A stretch of 64,000 nucleotides of DNA from Sordaria brevicollis. Its lineage: Eukaryota; Ascomycota; Sordariomycetes; Sordariales; Sordariaceae. Positions within the stretch are counted from its first letter, which is position 1. Each line of letters begins with the position of its first letter. This document shows positions 44,901 to 58,111 of this stretch, in pieces. The notes under the pieces are model-generated. The model had not been told where the DNA came from, made no database searches, and saw only the letters and a program-made list of their open reading frames with translations. The DNA is taken from the NCBI GenBank assembly GCA_033439795.1, contig JAUTDP010000005.1, positions 1 to 64,000 of the forward strand. The letters are read 5' to 3'. A program made the translations under genes and the position numbers.

Positions 44901-47900
44901 CTTCCATTGTAACTGGAACAATTGCTAGTGCATCTCATCCGATCTCGCGAGTTGTGGAAGGAACTAAGTGAACACTTTGCACATGCCAGTCCATTGATCG
45001 GTCCTTCTTTCAAAGCCAAATGCCTGTTCGGCAACAGCAATTGCCCATGACTGCAATGAGGCTCATTTCATACGGCAGAAAAAAAATAAATTAAAAAAAT
45101 CACATCGCCACACCGAGGCATGGCATGAGCGAAGTGAAGCGACTCCACTATCTAGCTCACGATAGCAACATTCGCTACAAGGCCAGGATGGCTGGTGTTT
45201 TTGCTGTCATGCTTGGTAGGCAGCAAGCACAAGGACTGGACCGAATCACACAAAACTGGCCCAGGCACACAAACCTATTTTTCATCACCGCGGCACGGCA
45301 GCTGCAAGGCAAATATCAAATTCGGAAGAAATAAGCGGTCTTGGGCCGGGGAGTTCATAAGGTATGATCTGATTTGGATGATATGATGTGCAAGTTAAGG
45401 GCTTGGTTGGTCCTAGACTTGGGCAAAGTACCCAAGACTTTCTTAGTTGATGATCCGGGGAAGGGGCGAGCACGCGCCAATCGATACATATCTTATCCGG
45501 CCTGCTGGGTTGGCAACTTTCCTAATTTGCAACATAATGGGGTGCCAAGGGTCGAAAGACTGGTCCAGATCATTGACCACGGTTCTTGCGTGATGTTCCC
45601 CCAGTCCACTGGCATGTCGGGTCTACAAGAGATATCCGTGTTTTCTGATAGCCTTATCGGAACATCAGATTGCCGATGAGTGTTGTAAGCCCGAGGGTTA
45701 TCGAGGTCACGAAATCTCCGTTCCGCATGGCGAGGTGATATTGCTCAACACGAACTAGTAGAAACAACGCTTTGACATCACACTAGGATCCGGGAATATC
45801 TTCCTTTGCGAACCTCGTGGCCATCGGATAGCGCCAACGCGAAGTGTTCTCAACGCCGTCCGAACCGACCGACGAGACCGAGCTAAACAAGCACCGGCTC
45901 CCTCAAGAAGCTACGTAACTCAACCGTTGCTTCCTTTCTACAGAATTGCTCCGTTCGGGAGTATCGTGGCCCAGTGAAGGGCAATGCAAAAATGTCTCCG
46001 ACCGAAACGCAAAAATGACACAACAGAGAGAACTACTGTGTCCGAACTAAGTTTAGTTTTGGACCCCTTCTCAACGTTCAATTCGGACGGATGAACCGTC
46101 CACGTTCATCGTCGTTTCGGAAGCCTATCAGACCATTTACACGCCTCCCTCTCTCCAATCATCACTCACCCAAGCCAAAAGGCAACTAAACCGAAATGGT
46201 CTCAACTCCGCAACTGTGGCTTGCGCATAGTGCACGACACTTACACACTAGCATCGAAAAAAGGTTTCTCGTTCGTTTAAGGAACCATTCGGGAGTGAGC
46301 CCGAGGGACGTAAAAACAAAAAGACGTTGAGACTATTGTGCATACTACAGTAGTGTTTGGTGGCAGAGGGCAGAGTAGACAACAAACGGCCTCCCCAGGG
46401 GAGGAAAAAAGCCATCATCGGTCGTTAAGGGTTTAGTCTGGTCCGAGCAAGCCATGAGAAAAGAAACCCCATGGGTGCCATGCAATGCCCATGATCATCT
46501 GGCCGGATTCTGTGGACTGGGCGACTAGTGTGGAGAATGTCCCACTGCCTACTTGCTCACTGCCCCCCTCTCGAGGCCCATTCCCAAGGGTATGGTGAGG
46601 TGGCGCTGTGGAAGGGATTACCGAACCATACAGTTGGGAACACACCGGGAACTCCTTGGTGATATTGTATGTATGCGTGCGCCGCGCCGAGACGGCGCCG
46701 GTCCAGGCACTCATCAGTCGATTGCTCCAAGACAGGACTGGCCTGGCCCTCCTTTCTACGGTAGGCCGACTCGCTATCTGAGCCTTGTCCTTGTCCTTGT
46801 CTTCTTGCCTAGGTATGTATCGAGATACTTGCTACGGACCCCCATCTCCATTCCCATCGATGTGGAGGTTCGGATGGCAGGACCCTGAATAGTGGCGTGA
46901 AGATCGGACTCGGTTGAAAGGTGAGAGCCACTCAGTTACAGATACAAGTATATCTTTTTCTGGGATCATCATACTTTGTGGCCGAAGGATGGATGGATGG
47001 AGCTCCCTTGTTCGCTCTCACAAGAGATCGAGAATACGATACGGAGACAGGAAGACGTGATTGTCGATGTCACTTGTTGATATCGTGACTTCCCTTCGTC
47101 CCGGGGAATTGGGTCTCTATCGTCCTTGTACGCCCGGGAAGCTTAGCATCCGGTCATGTATGTAAGTTGCTGTTAGAAATATCTTTCTTGTGCTCCCGTC
47201 CATCGGGTGTTGCTTGTCAACCAGCAAGTTAATCGTATGGTATAATTAAAGAAGAACATTATTCGGTTGCCAGTTGCCCCCCCTCCATGCCCAGTCCTTG
47301 GTTTAACAACATAGGGAAATGAGAGGCCTCACTCTTGTGGCTCGATCGAAGGCGTACAGAATATCGAGACGTCATTTTGACATTCCGGATAGTGTTGTTG
47401 TGTGTTGAAGGGTACAGTAAGTAAGCATTACTGCCACAGGCGGTTGCCGAAAAGTATTGTCTACCTTGATTTGATTTGTACGCCGAGTGTCTGTCTTCGG
47501 TGTATGTCCCTGGTTTGTGTAATGTACCCGTCTTTGCCCAAAAACTGATTTGCTGCTCTGCATGAACTTGGGCCTGCTATTTGGGGAAGGGTAACACAGA
47601 GAAAGACAACTTTGTCTAAAAGTTGCTCGATGATCATCTCTAGACACGTGAAAAGGAACAGAAGGTTCATTCTTCGGCTCAGAATGCGATACTGTAGTCG
47701 GAATAGGCCATGGTTGCGAGAAACACCCCAAATATGCTTGGAGACCGAGCTAGATGCTTTTCGGGCCTCGAAGACGGCATGGATTCCGTCTTTCGTCGGT
47801 TCCGTACCGAAGAGTGGCACGATTCTTCAACTTGGATTTCCTAGAGTGGTCTGGATGTTGAGCACACTGACCTTGGGGAAGCGGGGATGCTCGAAGGAGG

Positions 47901-50797
47901 GTGTTATTGACTTGTGTGGAGGAGGGCCGTCATTGGCTCACCGTGAACGGTAACCGACAATCACCATATCTAGACAGTCCAAGTCCCGCGTTGCACCATG
48001 AAACTCGATAGAGCCGGCCTGATGAGAAGACCGGGCGGGCATGGCGGGGTTGGCTCAGTAGTCTGAGCATCTCATGGCCAACAGTTTTCCCATATTCCTC
48101 TCTGCCGTGATTTTTGGTTTCCCTTTCTGAGGTCGGTCTTCCACAAACGGGTAGGACACCGAAAGCTCAAAGCCCAAATCAGTCCTGTCTCCGGGAGGGA
48201 CCCCGTGGTAGGGACGGGCGGCGCCGGGGGCGGAGGCGCGGCGGACGGGACGATGGCACCCAACCGTCAACGTCGCAACCGGCGACGCCGAGTTGAGTGA
48301 CGGGAGAGGATGAGCACCAGATGATTGTGACCACCACAAAGTGAAACCCCAAGTGGTAGTCGATATCTTCTATCATCCTTCCAACCCACGTTGGTCCAAT
48401 GAAGGGCGGGCATTGCTCACCGTGGCAGGTGAAGATAATCCCCACGGTCGCATTTGTTGCGCAAAAAGATTCCTTTTGCTCACAAATTAAGCCATTGTAT
48501 CGTTGAGTGCGCAAGATATCGCTCATCCTCCTTGTGATGCTGAGTGTTGCCCGAAGGTCGGTTTGACGGTACGGAACTCACTTCCATTTTCCGAATAACA
48601 TGCCATCCCGTCTGTCTGTGCCAGTGAGTGGTAAGGAGATCACCATTGTGATGCCGTCCCATCATGCACCAAACCTTTGTTGAAAATAAATTAATTGACT
48701 TGGGGTCTGAGGTTGCCAGGAACCATGGTATTGGTTACGCGACCCTTGCGGCGATCTGATCGTCCAAATATAGGAATCGTTGCGCACCCATACGTACGTA
48801 GAGGTACGTGTATGGTGACTTTCATTGCGATCAAGTCAATGGAACCTGGATGCAATCATGACAGAAAGATGAAGAAGTCTTTGTTACTGTTGCCCCTCGT
48901 GTAGTGTACAGGGTCACTGCTGCCAATGTTAAGAAAAGGCATCTTGCAGTGCAGTTCGTGCAACATTGGCAGCGACGAATTGAACTTGTCCAAATGAATG
49001 TCAAGAGGCAAGAGGTATCCTGCCGAGCCTGCCCAGAGAAGGTACAGCTTGCAGTAGCACACGTGACTCGGATGCCGCCCAGGCAGGCATGCAGCCAGCA
49101 ATCTCCACGCTGGGCTTGACTGGAATTTTGCTGTAATATCCAGGTGCGATCAATTGATCAACTTTGGCAACGTCTTTGAACGAGTGTCATTATTTGCGTC
49201 TCGAAATTGGAACTGCGAACGGAAGTCGTCGGCGCAAGTGGAAAAGTGGAATTGTGGCTGGTGGCAGCACCAACAGAGATTGACCCCACCAGTCTTATCG
49301 CGATGAGCTTCAGACTAGCAGATGTACCCCTGTACCCCCCCGCGCCGGACAGATTTCCTTTCCACCTCGACGTCCACATTCCGCACTTCCGTCACAGCCT
49401 TGCAACTCAACCCAGACAACCCCACCTGCCATTGCATCAACGCAAGCACTTCTGGCACTCCAGCACTCAGGCCCAGTCTGCTCCGCCCTGACAAAAGCAC
49501 CAATCTTGTGTGGTGTTTACGGTCGGCGAAAGCCCCGGATCGACCTTCGGAAACTTTTTGACCTCACCGACACGGCATGGGCCCGGGAGAGTGGAGGTCC
49601 GGCCGGGGGAAAGTGGAATCTCGCCAAGAGCAGTGCCGATGCCGTAGCTACCTCTATGGGAGATGGAGACCCGCCCACGGAGCACGGACATGACCAACTC
49701 GCGGACAACAAACCCTGTTGCTCCTCCCGCAATGACACTCGCGGATGCATGATGGGATGGTAACCGAAAATCAAGTGGCATTTCGTCCTTGCCGTCAAGA
49801 CAGAAAAGGTACGTGTACAGTATCAAACTTGGGACTACCTACCCAACATCTGATGAATGTGCCAGAAAGGGGGATCTGCGTTATTGGGGGTTTGCTGTTC
49901 ATCCCTCCTCATCTCCCATCTCCCCTCTTTTCTTGATAGGGCGCTTTTTGCATCAAGATCCCTTCTTGACAGGCCACACCCACATCTTCGTCATGGCACA
50001 CGGCATGTACTTTACTGTGTACGTACACCTCCGCGGGCCCTCCACCCCCTTTCCGTGCCGCTGATGGCTTTCTACCCCGCGACAGGCGAATGCTTGATGA
50101 GTTGCTCACGGGACCAAAGGGACAGGCTGGGCACCAGACAGGCCACCGCTCCATCTCACTCTCCCACTCTCACAAGCGAGCTTCATGAAGTGAAAGGTTG
50201 CTTCTTGAGAGGTCCTTTGCGGGTCAAGGAGGCAATAGGGAGATGACCCTTTGCGGGAAGGGATCGAATGGGTCTGCCTGTTTCTGACATCTTGGTTTCC
50301 TGGTACGATACGCAACCTCCCGTCATGGTGTGGTTGGAAATCTATCTCTCCAACGCAACGGGCTTGCAATGTGACGACCCCGCGTCAAGGTGTTGGGGTT
50401 AATGCTGTGTTCCTTCGGAGATGGGAAATTGGGGTTGCTCTCTGGCCCCCAGAACTGCACTCTGCAGTCTCTGCAGTGGCCGAGAAGGTTAAACTTGGAA
50501 ACCACCACTTACTAACAGGCTTTTCAAGTTCCCCATGATGATGATGATAATGGTACAACATGCCAGCCTTGTCTTCATCTTCATGGTCGATACCCTACAG
50601 CTTGTCGATGGCTTGTTCACCACACACAGCCTGTTGTCTTCGCTAGTGTTATGAAATCCGCATCACCAAACAACACAACCCTTGAGCTGTCCTTGCTTCT
50701 GTCATCAACAATGGCACATACCGCCAACATGGCGTCGGGGTTCGCGTGGCAGGGAAAGAGAAATACCATGATCCTTGATACCCTATATCGACACCTA
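41907..50797. other. Gene-poor region
   Basis: The first 150 bases are fibrillarin 3' UTR. Beyond that, no frame shows a recognisable family. The best protein-like stretch is on the minus strand at 42895-43313, listed separately. A CTT repeat lies near 44298-44317. Short frames at 43805-44335 and 44415-44723 were considered and left as unsupported. Confidence 0.5.
42895..43313 (-). pseudogene. Possible gene relic
   Basis: A minus-strand frame reads in one phase from about 43313 to a stop at 42897-42895 with a single in-frame TAG at about 43212. The last 90 residues have protein-like composition (KIVYEEWPVWNKVLVLHEW, GFVLLIGHDPRRILA, KEDLQDFRFDDISKPDWC). No family is recognised and there is no convincing start or splice structure. 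It may be a decayed gene, an exon, or chance. Confidence 0.25.
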
Positions 50798-51315
50798 GGG
50801 CGCGTTCCAATTTTCCGCTTGTTGATTTGAGCTGTTGATCTGAGTACAAGTGAAAAATACAGCCTACCTCTGGTACCCTTTCCCCAAGGCCTGGGGCTTG
50901 GCGTTGCAGGGGGTAGAACGAAGGTTCAAATGGCCATTTTGAAAAATCGTTCAAATTTAATGGAAAGGGTATTATTCAATAGAAGAGATCGTTAAAAGGC
51001 TTCATTCGAAATTTGAGAAAGATGTATCCAAAAATAATGAAACGATGACTAAATCAACAGCGTGCGACGAATTTCAAACAACTTTTTGTTGTATATCCGA
51101 CGACTAACAATTCAATAAGTCTTAATATAATCCTATAATTCTAATTGGTTAACTACCCTGGAAATTTATACTAAGAAAATTTCAAAAAGATTAAGGGAAA
51201 AGGTACTTCTTACCCCAATTCTACCCCAAATGCAATGTGATCAACTGCATATAAACAACAAGGGGGTCGTTTAGTATGGGAAACAAATCAACAACCCGAA
51301 AATTGGAACACGCCC
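50798..51315. mobile_element. MITE-like element, 518 bp, CTA target site
   Basis: The inverted ends share GGCGCGTTCCAATTTTC (left) and, on the opposite strand, GGCGTGTTCCAATTTTC (right), and the match continues with TTGTTGATTTG. The trinucleotide CTA flanks both sides (50795-50797 and 51316-51318). A 3-bp target duplication and G-rich ends suggest a PIF/Harbinger (Tourist-like) non-autonomous element. It has no coding capacity. The family is inferred. Confidence 0.75.
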
Positions 51316-51504
51316 CTATATCCAACCTCCTTCGCAACACTTCCGCGGTCACCGACACAAGAAATCCTTCGTTCTAGATTTTCATACCTCGTCCGGCGAC
51401 GTCCCGACTGTCAAGGTACCCTTCGCTCCCACTCCTCACTGCGACTCTATCTCGTCAAGTTACCAATCCCAAGCCAAGCCTCCCCAAAGCCTCTCCATGC
51501 GTAC

Positions 51505-51550
51505 TGTAGAATAGCAGCAATACAGGGGTATTGAAAATGAGGGTGCAGAG
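51505..51550 (-). repeat. Left LTR, outer segment
   Basis: This 46-bp segment matches 58112-58157 of the right LTR with only C/T or G/A differences. It ends with one copy of the 9-bp duplication GGTGCAGAG made by the nested insertion. Confidence 0.92.
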
Positions 51551-52307
51551 TAGTCTCAGTTCTTAGACCCACTAACCTCCGAACCCCACCCCCCCCCCCC
51601 TTTTCTGCGGTAGCAGGTCTGAGCGCGTTTTGCGCAAAATGGCCGTCGAAAATAGGGGTAAAAGACAAAATATTGAATATTTAAATAACAAAAAATTGTA
51701 TAGTTACAAAAAGTATATCAGAAGGATGGTCTCAACGAAACGGTTCCAACGGTACTATTTTTGAAGTGTATGGACTACTCCTTGAGGTAATGTAACGTTA
51801 AATAGGAAAAAGGAAAAAAAATTATTAACCCCTTCGAAGTTGCATTACCTCAATGAGTGGTCCGTGCACTTCAAAAATTGTACCGTTGGAACCGTCTCGT
51901 TGAGACTATCCTCGTAATATACTTTTTATAACTATAAAAATTATATTTATTTAAATAATTCAGAGTGTCTCAAATTCTGAAGGTTTGATAGCCGACGGAA
52001 GAATATCTTTAAGGTTAAATTTATATAAAAGAGTAGTCCGAGCGCCTAGAAAAAATTATCTATAAAACGGCCTTGAAGAAACTATCTTCCGCTATATTTT
52101 ATTTTTATCCTATCATTTTTCGTTATTTAATTATTAATAAAAAACCTTTAATAAGAGTTGAAAATTTATATGGGGATTTTGCAGCCGACGGCCATTTTGC
52201 GCAAAACGGTAACAGACCTCCTCTCACTAAAGTTCGAGGAGAGGAGACCCACATTTTGTGGGGTGGGTCCGCTAAGCGCCGTGGAGGAGGTTTTGTGGAA
52301 GAGACTA
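51551..52307. mobile_element. 757-bp inverted-repeat element nested in the left LTR, 9-bp duplication
   Basis: The element starts TAGTCTC and ends GAGACTA. It is flanked by GGTGCAGAG at 51542-51550 and 52308-52316. A 23-bp block centred on TTTTGCGCAAAA recurs in inverted orientation at 51626-51648 and 52186-52208, about 75-120 bp from the two ends; the subterminal DNA between is diverged. The 9-bp duplication and long inverted ends suggest a Mutator-like (MULE) non-autonomous element. The centre is AT-rich and noncoding. The right LTR shows the uninterrupted target. Confidence 0.88.
51700..51935. repeat. 236-bp near-perfect palindrome inside the nested element
   Basis: Two arms of about 95 bp are inverted copies. 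The left begins ATAGTTACAAAAAGTATAT and the right ends ATATACTTTTTATAACTAT. Both arms contain GGTTCCAACGGTAC and TTTTTGAAGTG. TA flanks both ends. It could be a foldback MITE that landed in the larger element, or an internal hairpin of that element. Confidence 0.8.
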
Positions 52308-52316
52308 GGTGCAGAG

Positions 52317-52439
52317 TGTGTATTGTATAGAATCTGTTCTGTGACCAGGAAAATCCCGCACACAGAAATCAAGGTTTTACCCAGCAATTTAAATTACATA
52401 AGAAAGGCGGTGGCAGGAAACCCACCCCTATATCTAATA
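52317..52439 (-). repeat. Left LTR, inner segment
   Basis: This 123-bp segment matches 58158-58280 of the right LTR. Together with 51505-51550 it makes 169 bp, identical in length to the right LTR. Its last dinucleotide is TA where the right copy has CA. Confidence 0.93.
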
Positions 52440-52734
52440 TACCCCCCCAACTATATTGGCGCATGCTAGAAAGCTAGTTAAAGGCGCTTAAATAAAGCTA
52501 TTCCTAAATTTTATACCTTTAAAATTAATAAATCCTTAAATAGTCGCCTTTAAAGGTATCGCCTATTAATCGTACTATATTTAGAAGGTCCGTAATATTA
52601 ATTTTTAATAATTAACCGGGCGTTATAATTTAATAATTAAAGCGTTAAAATTTTATATTAAATAACCGTACGGTATTTTTAAATTATATTTAATAATATA
52701 CTCCCTAAATTATCCTTAATAACTATCCTTAAAG

Positions 52735-52770
52735 GTCGCGGGTTCGAATCCCATCGGCGCTAAACTTTTT
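52735..52770 (+). other. tRNA-like 3' segment with perfect B box
   Basis: GGTTCGAATCC at 52741-52751 is an exact RNA polymerase III B box. It continues CATCGGCGCTA, like the end of a T stem, an acceptor strand and a discriminator, and a T run follows at 52766-52770. No matching 5' half is recognisable upstream; AGCGTTA at 52641 could be a RIP-altered acceptor strand. It sits in the 3' noncoding part of the retroelement. Confidence 0.4.
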
Positions 52771-52984
52771 ACTTTTTTTCCTTCTTATAAATATTATATA
52801 GGATCCTTTCATTTTATAAAGGTTATTTTAGTAGAATAGTATAAATCGATAATTATTTATAATAATATTATCTTTCTTTTTTACTTCTTTAAAATATTCT
52901 ATCCCTATTAGAATTGGACTATTAATATATTCGCGTTAATTAATTTTAATACCCTCTCCTTCTCCTTCCTTAAATTCGAAATAT

Positions 52985-55900
52985 TTATAAAATTTATTTA
53001 GCGAATAAATTCCTTATACTTCTTTATAATTAATACCTTCGTTAGCTTATCGGCGACTATTTCGGTTATAGGTACGTAATATATATTGAGTATACCGTAT
53101 TATTATCCCTTTTAGAGCTAATAATTATAAATATCGATATATTTAAATTTAATTTAAAATTTAGCGTTTTTTTTAATAATTAGGCGGATTATTTGGGTAT
53201 TATTATATCCTAGTAGGATATTCTTATTATTAATTCCTAAATTAAGAATTAGCGAATCGAATAAACGTTTTACTTATAAACTTTTACGAGCCCCTTATAA
53301 TAAAAATAGTAATTTAACCTTAATAGTAGAAATAGTAACGGTATTTTACTTATTAATTCGCTAATCGACGGTTCTATTTAATAATTATATAGCGAATTTT
53401 TATAAACTTCGTCGATTTAGAATATTATTAATATAGGAAGCGTTAATTAAAACTAAAAATAAATTACTACCCCCCAATTAAAGCGCGTAGTCCTCGGTAC
53501 CCTTAAAGTAAACGAATAATCGATTGGCGGTAACGTAATAAATACTATTAAAATTAATAAGGAAATAAAATAATTTAAAATTAATAAAAGCGCTATTAAA
53601 TCTAATAATAATTAACGCGTATATAATTTCGCCGATTACTTTTTAATATATTTTAACGGATTTAAAATTAATAATGCCTTTAAAAGGGAGGAATTCTTTA
53701 ATATTTATAAGAATTTAGGGAAACGATTAGGATTATTAGAACTTCTTTATAATTTTTTTAATATATTCGCATTAAAATAATTAAATTAACCGCTTTATTC
53801 AATCTCGAATAATTTTAATACCTAAAAATTACTAAATATTATTACCGCTTATTAATTAATAATAACCTTCTAAAACGTTGATAATTTTAATAATATCGTA
53901 TTTATTTTCATTTTAATAAATAAGAATAATATTATTAACGTAAAAGAAGACTACTATATTTCGGTAAATAAATATATAAGGTTCTATAAGGATAGGGATT
54001 AAATTAACGGTAATAAGAATTTTAGTAAATTCGCGTTACTATAATAAAGAGGAGCGTTAAAAATTATAAAAGGCGTATAATAACTTAATAATTTTATTTT
54101 ATTAAATATATCCTAATAATATTCGTATATAAATAAATTTATTAAAAAGGGCGTTAACAAAAGCGTTAATAATATTATATTATTTAAATTCGAAATTAAA
54201 ATAACCTATAATAATTATTATAATACGGAAGGTACGAATCGTTAAAGTAACTACGTAGGTATTTTATAAATTTTAAAATTATTAATTTCCTTTTATAATA
54301 AAGCGTACTTTATTTTTAAAATAATAACCTACCGTATTAAATTTATAAATATATATTTATATAAAATCGAGGGGGATAATTCTTTAATATTCTTCTTAAT
54401 TTACTTACTTTTATAATCCCTTTATATTATAATCCTAAAGATACTCCCTTTTAATTTAACGAAATATCTTTTAAAAAGGATAGAAATAAAGGTTTTAATA
54501 GTTTTTAAATAAAGGGGGGAACTCTCGGCGGTATAAAGTATTTAATATATTTAATATATTATACTTTTTAAAGTTATCGACGGTAAATTTCGAATCCGTA
54601 TAGAAATCGTCGTTATCGATTTCCAACTTAAATCTCCTTAATTAATTTAAACCAATACGATCGATAACGCGACTATTATATATATTAATTTAATAAAAAT
54701 TAAATACATTTAAAAAGGATACTACTTAATATAAATATTAATCCATTCGGGGAAAATAAATAAGAAATTATATTAAAGGGACGCGGTTTAAATTCCTAAT
54801 AAAAAACGAAACTAAATTATTAAAGGGAATTAATAAACCGTAATTAATTAATTCATCTATTTTATTTATTATTATATCCTACTAATTATCTAATCGCTCT
54901 AATATTTAAAGACGTAATATTTCCTCTTTTTATTTATATATATACCTGGCAAGTTCGGTAAGGATCGTAAGGGTCTCCAATTCTACGGGTATAAATTTAA
55001 TAATTAAACCGAAATTATTTAACTCGTCGTCGGTATAATTCTTTAGAATTAGGAAGGGTATAATAAAATCGTTTTTTAATTAATAAAGATTATTTAATTA
55101 TACGGTTAACTTTTTTAAGGAGATTTTAAACGAATTTTGGAGTTTTTTAATATTATTTGTAAAAACCTCGTCTTCGTTAAAAATTACATTTCTAATCACT
55201 ATAATCGAATTAGTATAGGGATTTTAAATTCGGTAAATATTTAATAATTAGTAATTAATTAAATAATTAATTTAAATACGTCTCTTAAATTTCTTAATTT
55301 TATTATAACTACGTAGGATTTTTATTATAAATATAAAAATTTTATAATTATAAATTTTTAAATATATTAAAGTAGGGATTACCTTTTATTAACCGCTATT
55401 ATAATTTATTATATAAGTTTTAAAACGTTCCTTTAGGGTTTTTTAATTGAAATTATATTTAGGAATTTTATTAAGAAAATAAGTTATAACCGTTATAATC
55501 TCTTTCTAAAGTTCTTTTAGAAGGTTTATAAATTTTTTTATAATTTTAGCTTTTTCGTTGAATATACCCCTTAAACGCTTAGCGCCGCCGTTTTATACTT
55601 AGGTATATAACGCGGAAAATTCGACTTTAATACTTTATTATAATAAAAAGGTAATAACCTTAAATTTAATTATTATAATTTTATTATTATATTCGATTAC
55701 TTATATTTAAATTTAATATTGGGTCTTTAAATTAATAATAAGGGAAAATAAAACTACGATAATAAAATCGGTAATCTTTTCAATAAAATAGTATACTTAA
55801 AGGTAATTAAATTAGCGATTAACTATTATTATTAATATAAAAACCTAATTAAATTTTGCCTTTATTGGAATATATTCGAAAAAGTCGGTAATTACCCTTT

Positions 55901-57600
55901 ATTTTAGTCCTTTAAACGCAGCGTAGGTAGCCTTCCCAATTTAGCGTTTTAATTTAACTACCGTATACATATCGTAGTACACTAAATCTAAACCTTTAAA
56001 ATATACGTTATATTCCTTATTAATTAATTAAATAAGGGTTTCGGGTCTAGGGTAGCTAAATTTAAAGTACTAGCGTAAAGTATCTCCCTCTTAGGGTTTC
56101 CTAACGGTCTTATTCTAGGGAATTCGAATGTTAAAAGAGGATTAATTAATATTATTTTTATAGGAATTAAGAAAGATATATTTAAAAATAAATTATTAAA
56201 AATAATTAGAAATAGAATAATAATAAGAAAAATCGGGGGCGCGAATATAAAAATTAATAATATTTTAGGAGTAATCGAATTCTATAAATTTTTAAAAAAA
56301 TACGAAATTATAAACTATATTTAAAATTAGCATTACATCGTTTAAACGAAATTTAAAAAAATTACTCTTATTATCGCTAATTAAAATATAAACGGTCCCG
56401 TATCTTTTAATTATTAATAAACCGTTATTAATTTAAATATAATCTCTTTTATTTATAGGGGTAAAATTTTTAAAATGGTTAACTTCGTTAAAAATATAGA
56501 TTATTATACTTAAATTAAAAATAGTTAAATCTCTTAATAGGTATATTAAAGCTTTTTATTAAAATTTTAATATTAAGAAATTGGATTAATGGCTAATTTT
56601 ATTAATTTTCCGACCTTTAAATTAAAGCCCGCTACTAAAGGTATTAGTCGTAAATTTTATTAACTTTTTAATAAGAATTTATTACGTTAATACGGTTTTA
56701 ATATTTAATTTACGGAACCTTTACGTAAATTAAATATTCCTTTAATAATTCTTATTAATTATACTTTAAATATATTAATTAGGAATTTAATTAGAATTAA
56801 ATATTAAAGAAAGGATTATATATTAATATTTATTATAAGAATAATTAAATCTCTCATAAGCTTCGTAAACTTACCTTTAACGCTTATTATCTTAATTATT
56901 AATACTCTAACTATATTTCCTACCAATATTATTAAAAACGTCCCCCGTAATTCGACTATTAAATATAGGGGTAAGAAACGCACCGCCTTTTAAAACTTAG
57001 TTATACAATTTTTTAAAGTAGTAATCGTAGACCCGTTCTTTAAAATTGTAAGCCAGGTTAAAATAAATAAAATTATTATTTAGGAGCTTCTTATTTATAA
57101 TTTTAAAGGACGTAGCTTAATTTTTAAAAGGGGAATTATTAAATTTATTTACTATATTAAAAAAATTAATCTTCTATACTTTAAAATTAATATATTCGTT
57201 AACTTTAAAATATTTACTAATAATTATAATATATTCCTACTCCTATAGCTAATTAGTTTAATTATAGGGATAAATTATAATATTAATCTTATCGTAATAA
57301 TTAGCGCGGATATCGTTATAAATTTATTCTTCGTCGAATTAAACGTTAAATTTTACTATATTATATTAAGTAGATAAAGAAATAATTCCTTTAAAATAAA
57401 TTAATTAAAAATATTAATTAGTATTATTTTTTATTTAAATACGAAAAATAATAATCTTTTCTTTATAAACTTCTTAAATTTTTATATTACGACAATAATC
57501 GGCTACAACTTCCTAATAATTATAATAATCGCACTCAATTAGGAAACCGTAACGGCGCGCCGCATATAAGATTAGAATTAGGGCCGGGGCAATAAGAAAA
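52985..57600 (-). pseudogene. Degenerate copia pol (gag end, INT, RT, RNase H) region
   Basis: Approximate extent of the dead polyprotein, read leftwards. RT and RNase H traces are described under the whole element. Upstream (57480-57545) a Cys-containing stretch might be a gag zinc knuckle, but its His cannot be seen. Stops are frequent in all frames, largely TAA, as expected when C-to-T change acts on both strands. The exact ends are uncertain. Confidence 0.7.
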
Positions 57601-58111
57601 ATTAGGGCCCTAATAGCCGGTTGAATAACGGTAATACTAATAAGCGTAAGCGCGGTCGCCTTTTATTAAGAAAGAGGCAATATTAAAATACAATTGCGCA
57701 TTCTCGTAGCGGGTCCGCTAGCCGTATAATCTTTTTTAATAAATTAAAAAATTTCCTACTAAAGTTAAAAATCGTTAATATTAAAGTTATTAATCAAATT
57801 AGTAGTAACGGCCTCGGTATAAATTAAAGGATTTATAAAATCTTTAACGGTAGGTTCTATAAAGATAATAAATTACAACTTCCTATTATCGGGATTAATA
57901 TACTTTTATAGTCCTAATTCAAATACCTTCGATTAAAATCCTTTATCCTATATAATTTAATCGTTAATAAATTTAAGGATAGCGTCGCCCGCTTTCTTAA
58001 AATCGGTAATCGAAAATATTATAATAATTATTATTATTAATCGAATATCGCTATTATTACTATATTCTACCGGGTTACTATAATCGGGGGGTAGTAAATA
58101 AGACTTTTAAT

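Noticed and set aside
52440..58111. Functional genes in the AT-rich stretch
   Set aside because: All frames are full of stops; residual motifs show it is a RIP-damaged copia interior.
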